A stretch of 64,000 nucleotides of DNA, taken from the NCBI RefSeq assembly GCF_003324525.1, contig NZ_QGDC01000007.1, positions 1 through 64,000 of the forward strand, read 5' to 3'. Source of the stretch: Mucilaginibacter hurinus (GTDB lineage Bacteria > Bacteroidota > Bacteroidia > Sphingobacteriales > Sphingobacteriaceae). This document shows positions 35,098 to 43,249 of this stretch, piece by piece. The position numbers were made by a program, and so were the translations under genes. Each line of letters begins with the position of its first letter. Position 1 is the first letter of the stretch. The notes below the pieces were generated by a model, which was not told the DNA's origin, ran no database searches, and saw only the letters and a program-made list of their open reading frames with translations.

Positions 35098-37017
35098 TTA
35101 AAATTTATACCGCACAAATGCCTCCATCGCTTCGTACTCGGCAAGGCCCAGTTCGTCGTAGCGCTGAGCAGTCTCGCGGTTTCGGTCCTCGGCTCGTACC
35201 CAAAATTCACGGGCATCGTCACCCGGGAAAACCGGCCGATCCTTTTGCGATTGATGTTTAAATATAGCATTTCGTTTGCGTAAAACCTCTTGTGGCGACA
35301 GCGGTACAGCCATTTCAATTTCATGTGTAGGAAACTCATGCCAGGCGCCGCGATACATCCACAGCCAGCAATCTTTTACCCACTCTTCGGTATCCTTGAG
35401 CCGGTTTAAGGCAGCGAGTATGATGTTAAAGCATACGATGTGCGTGCCGTGCGGATCTGCAAAGTCACCGGCAGCAAAAATCTGATGTGGTTTAATTTTT
35501 TGCAGCAGTTCAATAGTTAACCGGATATCTTCCTCGCCTACGGTGTTCTTTTGTGTTTTTCCGGTTTCATAAAACGGTAAAGCCATAAAATGTATATGGT
35601 CATCCCCAAGGCCCGCATAGCGAGCTCCTGAAATCGCTTCAGTTTTGCGGATAAAGCCCTTTACCTCCCTGATAATTTGGGTGTCGATCTGGTTCGGTTG
35701 CTTGCTATCAATAAACCGGCGCATTTCATCATAAATTTCATTTAGCCGCGTTGTGTCGTTGCCTATGCTCTGGTTAAAGTCTATAGCAAACTCTACGTAA
35801 CGCAATACATCATCGTCCCATACAGCGGTATTACCTGATGTTTGGTAGGCAACATGCACATCATGCCCCTGGTCAACCAGGCGGATGAAAGTACCGCCCA
35901 TGGAAATGACATCATCATCCGGGTGAGGCGAGAACACGATAGAACGTTTTTTTGCCGGATTCGCGCGCTCGGGCCGTTGCGAGTCATCAGCGTTGGGTTT
36001 ACCCCCGGGCCAACCTGTAATGGTGTGTTGTATCTTGTTAAAAACATCAATATTTATATCGTACACCGGCCCTTGTTCCACAGCAAGTTGGGCCATGCCA
36101 TGTGTATTATAATCTTCCTCAGTTAGTTTGAGTACCGGTTTTTTTAGTTGTGTAGATAACCAGATAATAGCCTTTTTAGTTAAAGCGCTATCCCATACGC
36201 AATCTTTAACAAGCCACGGCGTGTCAAACCTTGTCAGGTCTGAAGCCGCTGCTTCGTCCAATATAAAATCAACATGATCTGATAGCTGCAGGTAAGTTGC
36301 CGGTACATCGCCACTGATTTCACCCTCAACGGCCTTTTTTATAATACCTGCTTTTTTCTGGCTCCAGGCCATCAGGATAATCTCGCGTGCTTTAAATATT
36401 GTACCGATGCCCATTGTAATGGCTTTAGTAGGTACGTTTGCTTTCCCGCCAAAATCGCGGGCAGCATCGCTGCGGGTTAAATCGTCAAGGGTAACGAGGC
36501 GCGTTCCTGAATTAGGGGCGGATCCCGGCTCGTTAAAGCCAATGTGGCCTGTACGGCCAATACCCAGTATTTGCATATCCAGGCCGCCCAATGCGGTTAT
36601 CTTGCTTTCGTAATCAACGCAAAAGGCAGGGATGTTTTCAAGCGCAACGGTACCATCAGGTATATGGACATTGGCGCGGTCAATATCAATATGATTGAAT
36701 AGATTTTCGTTCATGAAGGTAACGTAGCTTTGTGCCGCGTCGGGTTTCATGGGATAATATTCATCCAAATTAAAAGTAATTACGTTTTTAAAGCTTAGCT
36801 CGCCGGCTTTGTGTAAACGCACAAGTTCATTATAAACACCAACGGGAGTGGCGCCTGTGGCAAGTCCCAACACGGTTGGTTCGTTATTTTGCTGCTTTCT
36901 TTTTATAAGTGCCGCTATGCGCCCGGCTACCGCTTTAGAAGCTGCATGCTGATCAGGGTAAACGGTTACCGGCAGTTTTTCGTACCGGGTTTCTTCTAAC
37001 AGATTTAAACGTGGCAT
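35098..37017 (-). CDS. nagB: NagB-type glucosamine-6-phosphate deaminase fused to a PIG-L/LmbE deacetylase
   Basis: A 639-residue cytoplasmic fusion. Residues ~15-265 are a NagB domain: LGLATGATPVG, NLDEY (D85, E86), and GIGRTGHIGFNEPG with H158 and E163. The position of E. coli Asp141 holds a threonine (T156). A linker region (~270-355) precedes a PIG-L (LmbE) domain from ~358: the zinc motif SPHPDDD (H365-D369), later GTHIVCFN for a third ligand, and PVFPGDDAREFWVRAE. Deaminase converts glucosamine-6-phosphate to fructose-6-phosphate; the second domain could remove an acetyl group. It follows susD beyond a terminator. Confidence 0.9.
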   Translation of the reverse strand: MPRLNLLEETRYEKLPVTVYPDQHAASKAVAGRIAALIKRKQQNNEPTVLGLATGATPVGVYNELVRLHKAGELSFKNVITFNLDEYYPMKPDAAQSYVTFMNENLFNHIDIDRANVHIPDGTVALENIPAFCVDYESKITALGGLDMQILGIGRTGHIGFNEPGSAPNSGTRLVTLDDLTRSDAARDFGGKANVPTKAITMGIGTIFKAREIILMAWSQKKAGIIKKAVEGEISGDVPATYLQLSDHVDFILDEAAASDLTRFDTPWLVKDCVWDSALTKKAIIWLSTQLKKPVLKLTEEDYNTHGMAQLAVEQGPVYDINIDVFNKIQHTITGWPGGKPNADDSQRPERANPAKKRSIVFSPHPDDDVISMGGTFIRLVDQGHDVHVAYQTSGNTAVWDDDVLRYVEFAIDFNQSIGNDTTRLNEIYDEMRRFIDSKQPNQIDTQIIREVKGFIRKTEAISGARYAGLGDDHIHFMALPFYETGKTQKNTVGEEDIRLTIELLQKIKPHQIFAAGDFADPHGTHIVCFNIILAALNRLKDTEEWVKDCWLWMYRGAWHEFPTHEIEMAVPLSPQEVLRKRNAIFKHQSQKDRPVFPGDDAREFWVRAEDRNRETAQRYDELGLAEYEAMEAFVRYKF

Positions 37018-37043
37018 AAAGTAGATAGAATAATAATAAAGTT

Positions 37044-37080
37044 AAAAAAAATCCCCGTGTCTTTTAAACGACGGGGATTT
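37044..37080 (-). terminator. Terminator after susD
   Basis: AAATCCCCGT (37049-37058) pairs exactly with ACGGGGATTT (37071-37080). The A-run on its left (37044-37051) is the U-tract on the minus strand. It separates susC-susD from the NagB-PIG-L gene. Confidence 0.85.
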
Positions 37081-37093
37081 ACTATAGTTTGTA

Positions 37094-38668
37094 TTATTGC
37101 TTGTCCCACCAAACACGGCCGGTCAAAAAGTCACCGCCTGTAACTGCGGCGCGGGCCACATTTAAGTTCTCCGCATTGTTTACCGCTTCGAATGCGGGAT
37201 AAGGGAAACGGCGCGGTATTGTACCTGACGTAGCATTATTAGGGAAATTAAGCGGAACCAACGCTGGATAACCAGTGCGCCTGTAGTTAGCCCAAGCTTC
37301 ATAAAAATCAAGCATGGTACAGGTGTGGATCCAGTATTGGGTATTGATCTGCTCCAACCCGGTAGCAGAATTATAAGGATGTGCATTAACATACGCCTGA
37401 GCATCACCATCGCTTATAGTGGCTGCTGCGTCGTACTGTTTTAAGTAAGTTATAGCCGCTTTAACCCCATTGTTGTAATGTGTAGCTGCATCGCCTAAAC
37501 CGAACCTTTCGGCTGCGTCAGCAAGCAGTAGTTCTGTTTCGGCATAAGTAAGTATGAATGTGATACCATCACGTTTGATCAGGTAAGGACTTGGCGACGA
37601 ATAATCCGGAAACGCTGTAAAGCTTGGATCAGCTGTAATTATGAAGCCAGGTGTGCTAAAGTCACGACCATTTGGCATCCCCTTTTGATCTGCAGGCGTA
37701 AAATTTGGGTTAGGGTTTTGAGCTTTGCTGTCATCAGCTAGATACAGTTGGGTGCAAGCTACTTTTGAAAGACGAGGATCATTGTTACCTTTAAGGTTAT
37801 TAATAAAGGTGTCAGACCACTTAACATAAAAGTGTTCCTGGCCGCCATCGCCCATAAGCACTTGGCTATTACGGTTATTAGTTGTACGACCGCCTGCCCC
37901 GTCATGCCTTAAAAAAGCATCATCATCTATGGTAAGCGTTTTACCGGCTACCTTTTGGGCATAGCTTTTGGCTGTCTCGGGGTCAACTTTGGTTAAGCGC
38001 ATAGCCATCCGCAACTGAAGGCTATATCCAAATTTTTTCCATTTCGTAATATCACCCTGGTAAATGGCGTCACCACCGGGTTTATCTCCTGCAGGATCTA
38101 GCGCCTCGGTCGCCTCACTTACTTCTTTAAGCAGATCAGCATAAATAGCCTCTTGTTTATCGTATTTAGGGAAGAATATTTTTTGGTAATATCCTAGCCC
38201 TGCTTCCGAATACGGAACATCGCCATACAAGTCAGTTATTCTCTCAAAAATCAATGCGCGTAAAATACGGCTTATCTGATAAAGGTTTTTATGTTCGGGC
38301 TTGGTTTTGGTCCATTCAACAATGTCAACGATAGGTTTAACCTGATCCGGATAAGCCTTTTCCCAATAAGCTGCCGTATAGCCTGTATTAAGCAGGTATT
38401 TGTCGCCTGCCCAATAGCTAACTACTGATGACAATCCCTGCATAAACGTAGCGCAGTAAATGAGGTTTCCGCGCCAGGTCTCGTAAGCAAAATCGTTACT
38501 GCCTGTATAGCCTAACTCGGCCGATGTAAGCATGTAATTAGGATCGAAGTTGGTTTGATTGTACGAGTTAGGATTAGTGTTCCTTTCTATGAAATTCTTT
38601 GTACATCCCGTGCTGAGCAATAGCCCGGCCGAAAGTAATGTTATATGTTTTAAAAATTGCTTTTTCAT
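37094..38668 (-). CDS. susD: SusD/RagB-like outer-membrane glycan-binding lipoprotein
   Basis: A 524-residue surface lipoprotein that captures an oligosaccharide for the partner SusC channel. The lipobox LLSTGC puts the acylated cysteine at about residue 22. The family's helical tetratricopeptide-like scaffold is visible in PIVDIVEWTKTKPEHKNLYQISRILRALIFERITDLYGDVPYSEAG, with a SusD-like C-terminal region (NTQYWIHTCTMLDFYEAWANYRRTGYP). It begins 29 bases after susC and is surely coexpressed with it. Substrate is inferred from the locus, as amino-sugar glycans. Confidence 0.9.
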   Translation of the reverse strand: MKKQFLKHITLLSAGLLLSTGCTKNFIERNTNPNSYNQTNFDPNYMLTSAELGYTGSNDFAYETWRGNLIYCATFMQGLSSVVSYWAGDKYLLNTGYTAAYWEKAYPDQVKPIVDIVEWTKTKPEHKNLYQISRILRALIFERITDLYGDVPYSEAGLGYYQKIFFPKYDKQEAIYADLLKEVSEATEALDPAGDKPGGDAIYQGDITKWKKFGYSLQLRMAMRLTKVDPETAKSYAQKVAGKTLTIDDDAFLRHDGAGGRTTNNRNSQVLMGDGGQEHFYVKWSDTFINNLKGNNDPRLSKVACTQLYLADDSKAQNPNPNFTPADQKGMPNGRDFSTPGFIITADPSFTAFPDYSSPSPYLIKRDGITFILTYAETELLLADAAERFGLGDAATHYNNGVKAAITYLKQYDAAATISDGDAQAYVNAHPYNSATGLEQINTQYWIHTCTMLDFYEAWANYRRTGYPALVPLNFPNNATSGTIPRRFPYPAFEAVNNAENLNVARAAVTGGDFLTGRVWWDKQ

Positions 38669-38697
38669 TTTTTTGATTATTATTAGTGACGCCTCTA

Positions 38698-41600
38698 CTA
38701 AAATCTAACACTCAAATTCAGGCCGTATGTACGTGTTGTAGGTAAACCGCCTGATTCGATACCTTGTGCGTAGGCAGAATAGCTTGATTCCGGATCAATG
38801 TTATCTGTCTTAGTCATAAGATAGAAGAGATTACGGCCAACTAAGCTGATGGTAGCTGTTTTTATAGCGCCGTTAAACAAGTTTGCAGGCAGTGTGTAAC
38901 CAAAGCTCAACGACCGGAATTTTATAAAACTGGCATCTTGTACAAATAACTTTGAAGCATTATTAGCAACAGTGCTATAGTAGGTGGCTGCGTTTGCAGG
39001 CTGTTGAGCGGTGCCAAAGTTGCCGGTACGATTAACAAGGGTAGCTTGATGCAGGCCGAAAATATATCCATAATAATCGGATGTCGAAAACAATTTGCCA
39101 CCGAATTTGCCATCAATTAAAAATGACAGGTTGAAGTTTTTATAAGTAAGCGTGTTACTGAAACCCCCTATCCATTTTGCGTAAGCAGAGCCGTATGACT
39201 TAAGTTCGCCGCGTGTTGGTAAGCCAGTGTTAGGATCAAGTGCAATATTTCCGTTTGCGTCATAAGCGTAATCATAAGCCATTACTTGAGCTACCGGTAA
39301 TCCTACAACATGCTGAGTGAAGCCAACTCCGCTACGTGAAGTAGAAACCAATAATTGATTTGTTCCGGTAGCAAGCGAAATAACTTTGCTGTTATTAATT
39401 GATCCGTTCAAACTGGTAGTCCAGCTAAAGTTACTAGTTTTTACCGGAGTGGCGTTTATCAACGCTTCGAAGCCCTTGTTTTGCAGCTTACCAATATTTA
39501 AAATTGCACCGGTATATCCTGATGCGCTAGATGCAGGAGCTGGCAATATCTCATTATTTGAGCGTTTGTTATACCAGGCCATATCAATTGATAAGCGATT
39601 ATTAAAAAAGCTTAATTCTGTGCCAATTTCTAGCTCAGTTGCGTCAGACGGCCTAAGCTCGCTGTTTGGAACTGATTGATTATTTATGCTTCCTAAAGGC
39701 AGGCCATTTAATGTTACACCTAAACCATAATTAAGAGCGGTTTGGTATGGAGATGAATAAGCACCGCCAACCTTAGCATAGCCAGCCCTCAATTTACCAT
39801 TACTTAACCAACTAGGTTTCCAAAGTTCTGAGAATACGAATGAACCGCTTACAGAGGGGTAGAAGATGCTTAATTGATTATCTTTGCCCGGTGCTGCCAA
39901 CTGTGAAAACCAGTCAGTGCGGCCAGTACCTGTTAAGTACAGGTAGCTTTTATAATTTACTTCCAACGATCCATAAACAGAATGAACTTCTACATCACCG
40001 GGAAAAACAGTGACATTTCTGTTTTTAGTAGTGTTGCCTAAATTATGTATAAAAGGTACTGCGAAAGTGTCGCCGCTATTCACAATTGTCTCTGCCTTTG
40101 TACGTCTGTAACTCGCTCCTACATTAGGTGTGATTATGAAGTCATTAGTAACTTTAATAGGTCTGCCGGCTAACACATCGGCCGTTAAATCGGACACGCG
40201 TATTGCATCTTCAGATATAGAGCCGAGTGGCCGATATGCTGTACCGTAAGGTACAACGTTAGTATTGCGGTCGTTATAAGCATCTCTGCCTACGCGAGCC
40301 TGTAAAAAAGTTCCATCGTCAAAGTTATACCGAGCGCTCGCGCTTGATATAAGACGTGTTCTATTTGTGTTATTAATGTAATTGTTTACTGCAAACCAAG
40401 GATTGGTGGCATAAGTGTTTGAGCTGTAGCTAAGCTCGTTGCCGTCGGCCTTACTGCCAGGTTTGAGCGTGTTGATGTCGACACTTGACGGAAGGAACCA
40501 CGCGTTGAAATTCGGATTGCCCGCGCCATCTCCCACAAACGGACGGTTTTTAGCTTGCTCCAATATATAATTAGCACGGGCTGTAACAACCAGGTGCTTG
40601 CTGATATTGTAGTTTGCATTCAAGTCGAATGTCTGACGATTTATGCCAGAATTCGGTACCACAGCCTTGTTTCGCAAATCACTCGCCGATAACCGAACGG
40701 AGCCGCCATCAAATTGCTTATTAAAAGCTATTGTATTGGTGAAGGTTCCACCAGTACGGTAAAATCGACTTAAGTTGTTACGTTGGGCCACATAAGGTCT
40801 TGACACACCATCAAATTGCACAGCCTGAGATCCATCAAGTAAGCCACCATAACTTGACTGACCGGCTTGAAATGCCGAAGCCTGGTCGACGGGTTTGATG
40901 TTATTGGCGCCCTGACCATATTGGTATTGCCAATTAGTAGGGTCAATTATCGTTTCGGCAACATAGTTGGAGTTAAATTCAACGCTGTTGCTTTTAGCAC
41001 TTTTAGTAGTTATAAGTATTACGCCATTTTTTGCACGATACCCATAAAGCGCAGATGCAGCAGCACCTTTAAGTACCGAGATAGTTTCTATATCATCGGG
41101 GTTGAGGTTGCTTATCGCATCACCGTTATCGGCGGAGTTGTCCCATTGACTACCGCTATTATTAGATGTTTGACCAGAACTCAAAGTACCCGCCATGCCG
41201 CCAGGTGAGCTTTCGATAGGAACACCATTAACCACATATAATGGTTGTACATTGCCTGATAGCCCTGCTACGCCGCGTATTTGCACGTTTGTGGAAGCAC
41301 CAGGGCCACCTGAAAGCGAGCTTACATTCAACCCTGCAACTTTACCAACGAGGCCGTTCATAAAGCTTACTTCACGGGTTTTAGTTAGTTCTTCGCCCTT
41401 AACTTCTGTAACAGAGTAACCTAATGTTCGGCGTTCTTTCTTTATGCCTAAAGCTGTTACCACCACCTCACTGAGTTCTTGTGAGTCTTCGCTGATGCTA
41501 ATTGCAAGTTGACCTGGCGAAGTGACCTTAATCTCTTTTGTTACATAGCCTACATAGCTTATAACAAGCACATCACCTATCTCCGCATCTACCGTAAACT

Positions 41601-41844
41601 GTCCGTTTACGTCGGTTTGTGCACCTTTTGTGGTTCCCTTAACCGTTACGCTTACACCCGGCAGTGTTTGGCCGGCGTTATCACGCACAACCCCTTTTAT
41701 AGGTGCCTGCGCATTAAGTGCTGCTGTAGCAAGCCTGGCTTGCGTACCGTAGCTTATTCGCGGTGTGTTTACCGTGCGGCTACCCGCGTAGGCCCCGCAA
41801 GTAATTCCCGGAAGGAATAAGATAAGTAATAGTTTTTTGTTCAT
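38698..41844 (-). CDS. susC: SusC/RagA-like TonB-dependent outer-membrane transporter
   Basis: About 1048 residues from ATG 41844 (MNKKLLLILFLPGITCGAYA, a signal peptide). Domain order is a carboxypeptidase-like regulatory domain (GVVRDNAGQTLPGVSVTVKGT...ISYVGY), a plug domain (DDIETISVLKGAAASALYGYRAKNGVILITTK, a RagA signature), and a long 22-strand barrel that ends TYGLNLSVRF. An in-frame ATG at 41907 adds 21 polar residues and overlaps the upstream ROK gene, so it was rejected. With SusD it forms an energised oligosaccharide importer. Operon: ROK, susC, susD. Confidence 0.95.
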   Translation of the reverse strand: MNKKLLLILFLPGITCGAYAGSRTVNTPRISYGTQARLATAALNAQAPIKGVVRDNAGQTLPGVSVTVKGTTKGAQTDVNGQFTVDAEIGDVLVISYVGYVTKEIKVTSPGQLAISISEDSQELSEVVVTALGIKKERRTLGYSVTEVKGEELTKTREVSFMNGLVGKVAGLNVSSLSGGPGASTNVQIRGVAGLSGNVQPLYVVNGVPIESSPGGMAGTLSSGQTSNNSGSQWDNSADNGDAISNLNPDDIETISVLKGAAASALYGYRAKNGVILITTKSAKSNSVEFNSNYVAETIIDPTNWQYQYGQGANNIKPVDQASAFQAGQSSYGGLLDGSQAVQFDGVSRPYVAQRNNLSRFYRTGGTFTNTIAFNKQFDGGSVRLSASDLRNKAVVPNSGINRQTFDLNANYNISKHLVVTARANYILEQAKNRPFVGDGAGNPNFNAWFLPSSVDINTLKPGSKADGNELSYSSNTYATNPWFAVNNYINNTNRTRLISSASARYNFDDGTFLQARVGRDAYNDRNTNVVPYGTAYRPLGSISEDAIRVSDLTADVLAGRPIKVTNDFIITPNVGASYRRTKAETIVNSGDTFAVPFIHNLGNTTKNRNVTVFPGDVEVHSVYGSLEVNYKSYLYLTGTGRTDWFSQLAAPGKDNQLSIFYPSVSGSFVFSELWKPSWLSNGKLRAGYAKVGGAYSSPYQTALNYGLGVTLNGLPLGSINNQSVPNSELRPSDATELEIGTELSFFNNRLSIDMAWYNKRSNNEILPAPASSASGYTGAILNIGKLQNKGFEALINATPVKTSNFSWTTSLNGSINNSKVISLATGTNQLLVSTSRSGVGFTQHVVGLPVAQVMAYDYAYDANGNIALDPNTGLPTRGELKSYGSAYAKWIGGFSNTLTYKNFNLSFLIDGKFGGKLFSTSDYYGYIFGLHQATLVNRTGNFGTAQQPANAATYYSTVANNASKLFVQDASFIKFRSLSFGYTLPANLFNGAIKTATISLVGRNLFYLMTKTDNIDPESSYSAYAQGIESGGLPTTRTYGLNLSVRF

Positions 41845-41899
41845 TTTGCTTAGATTAAGTTGTGTGTGTATATAGAGGTTGTTAATTAATCCATTATTG

Positions 41900-43096
41900 T
41901 TAAGCAACTGCAGCTTGTATAATTTTTGATTTCATGTTTAAATTCTCCATTACCAATACCGCCGCACCAATTAGTTCTCCATCAAAACCCAACTCAGATA
42001 TCAGCAATTCTGTATTCACCGCCAGGCGGGGAATACTATATTTTATAAGCGCCTGTTGTATAGGTGCCGAAAGTATTTTACCAACCCTTGCCCCGCGTCC
42101 GCTAAGCACTATGCTCTCAGGATTCATTATATGTATCAGTATCGCCAACGCTTTGCCTATCTTAAAGCCTGCCTCCGTTAACAACTCGATAGCATACTGG
42201 TCGCCTTTGTTGGCAGCATCCATTAAAGCGTCGCCCGCAAGTTTTGATTCTTTATCGTTTAATGATTGCTGCAGGCTTGATACGCGCCCGTTTTTTATGC
42301 CCGCTATAGCCTTTTCGGCTACCACCAGCATAGATGCTTCTGCTTCCAGGCAACCTTGCTTTCCGCATGTGCAAAGACCACCATCTTCCGAAAGCGGGAT
42401 ATGGCTGAATTCACCCGCGAAACCATTGTGCCCCCTGAATAATGTTCCATCTACGATCATCCCGAGGCCGATACCCCAACCCAGGTTAATCACCATTACA
42501 TTCTTTTTTGCCTTGGCTATACCGAAACGAAGTTCAGAAAGCGCTATTAAGCTCGAATCATTATCTATATAAATAGTTAAACCGGTATGTTTTTGTAAAA
42601 AGTCTACAAGGCTTATGCCTTCAGTAGGCAGATGGGTGTAATTAACGCCCTCATTAACATTAATAAACCCCGGCATGCCAATGCCGGCAGCTAATATCCG
42701 GGCACGCTCAATCCCACTGTTATCTATGTAGTTATTTATAATTGTTGCCAGCTGCGATGCGGAATCGTTATTGTTAAGCAAATGCAGCTCAATCATCTTA
42801 ATCTCCGATACATAGTTGTTTTGCATGTCGACAATACCAATACGGGTAGATAGCTGATCCATTGCCACGGTGAGTATGTACATCTCATCAGGTTTGATGC
42901 TGTACATTACAGGCCGGCGTCCGCCGCTTGACGGAGCAAGCCCCCCTTCAGCTACAAGTCCATCTGCTATCAACTCGTTTACAGCTTTTGAAATAACCGG
43001 AATGCTTTTTTTGAAAAACGCACTCATCTCATTACATGATAACTCACGCTCGAAATACAGCTTTTTCAAAATGTCAGTTTTTAAGTTGGTTTTCAA
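41900..43096 (-). CDS. ROK-family transcriptional regulator
   Basis: A 398-residue regulator. Residues ~8-60 form a winged helix-turn-helix (LKKLYFERELSCNEMSAFFKKSIPVISKAVNELIADGLVAEG). The ROK effector domain follows, with the zinc motif LCTCGKQGCLEAE and GWGIGLGMIVDGTLFRGHNGFAGEFSHIPL. The usual kinase phosphate motif DxGxT is absent (DQLSTRIG), so it should be a regulator, not a sugar kinase. It is the first gene of the ROK-susC-susD unit and divergent from GH20, suggesting NagC-like control by an amino-sugar ligand. Confidence 0.88.
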   Translation of the reverse strand: MKTNLKTDILKKLYFERELSCNEMSAFFKKSIPVISKAVNELIADGLVAEGGLAPSSGGRRPVMYSIKPDEMYILTVAMDQLSTRIGIVDMQNNYVSEIKMIELHLLNNNDSASQLATIINNYIDNSGIERARILAAGIGMPGFINVNEGVNYTHLPTEGISLVDFLQKHTGLTIYIDNDSSLIALSELRFGIAKAKKNVMVINLGWGIGLGMIVDGTLFRGHNGFAGEFSHIPLSEDGGLCTCGKQGCLEAEASMLVVAEKAIAGIKNGRVSSLQQSLNDKESKLAGDALMDAANKGDQYAIELLTEAGFKIGKALAILIHIMNPESIVLSGRGARVGKILSAPIQQALIKYSIPRLAVNTELLISELGFDGELIGAAVLVMENLNMKSKIIQAAVA

Positions 43097-43170
43097 TTGT
43101 ATCGGGTTTATTAGGTAGCAATTACATTGCGTTAAAACAAACTTAGCAAATAAAATATTTAATTCGCAAG

Positions 43171-43194
43171 ACTTTTTTAAAAAATTTAAAAAGT
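43171..43194. promoter_or_regulatory. Candidate ROK operator (AT-rich palindrome)
   Basis: ACTTTTTT..TTTAAAAAGT spans 24 bases with perfect 7-bp arms (ACTTTTT/AAAAAGT), between the divergent ROK and GH20 genes. AT-rich palindromes are typical of ROK binding sites. Such AT-rich symmetry can also arise by chance. Confidence 0.35.
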
Positions 43195-43249
43195 ATTCTA
43201 TACATTTATAAAAATTAACTTATCCAAATTATATTCATCCTTTTTGTCA

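Noticed and set aside
41845-41907. Upstream in-frame start of susC at 41907
   Set aside because: It overlaps the ROK gene, adds polar residues and hides the signal peptide starting at 41844.
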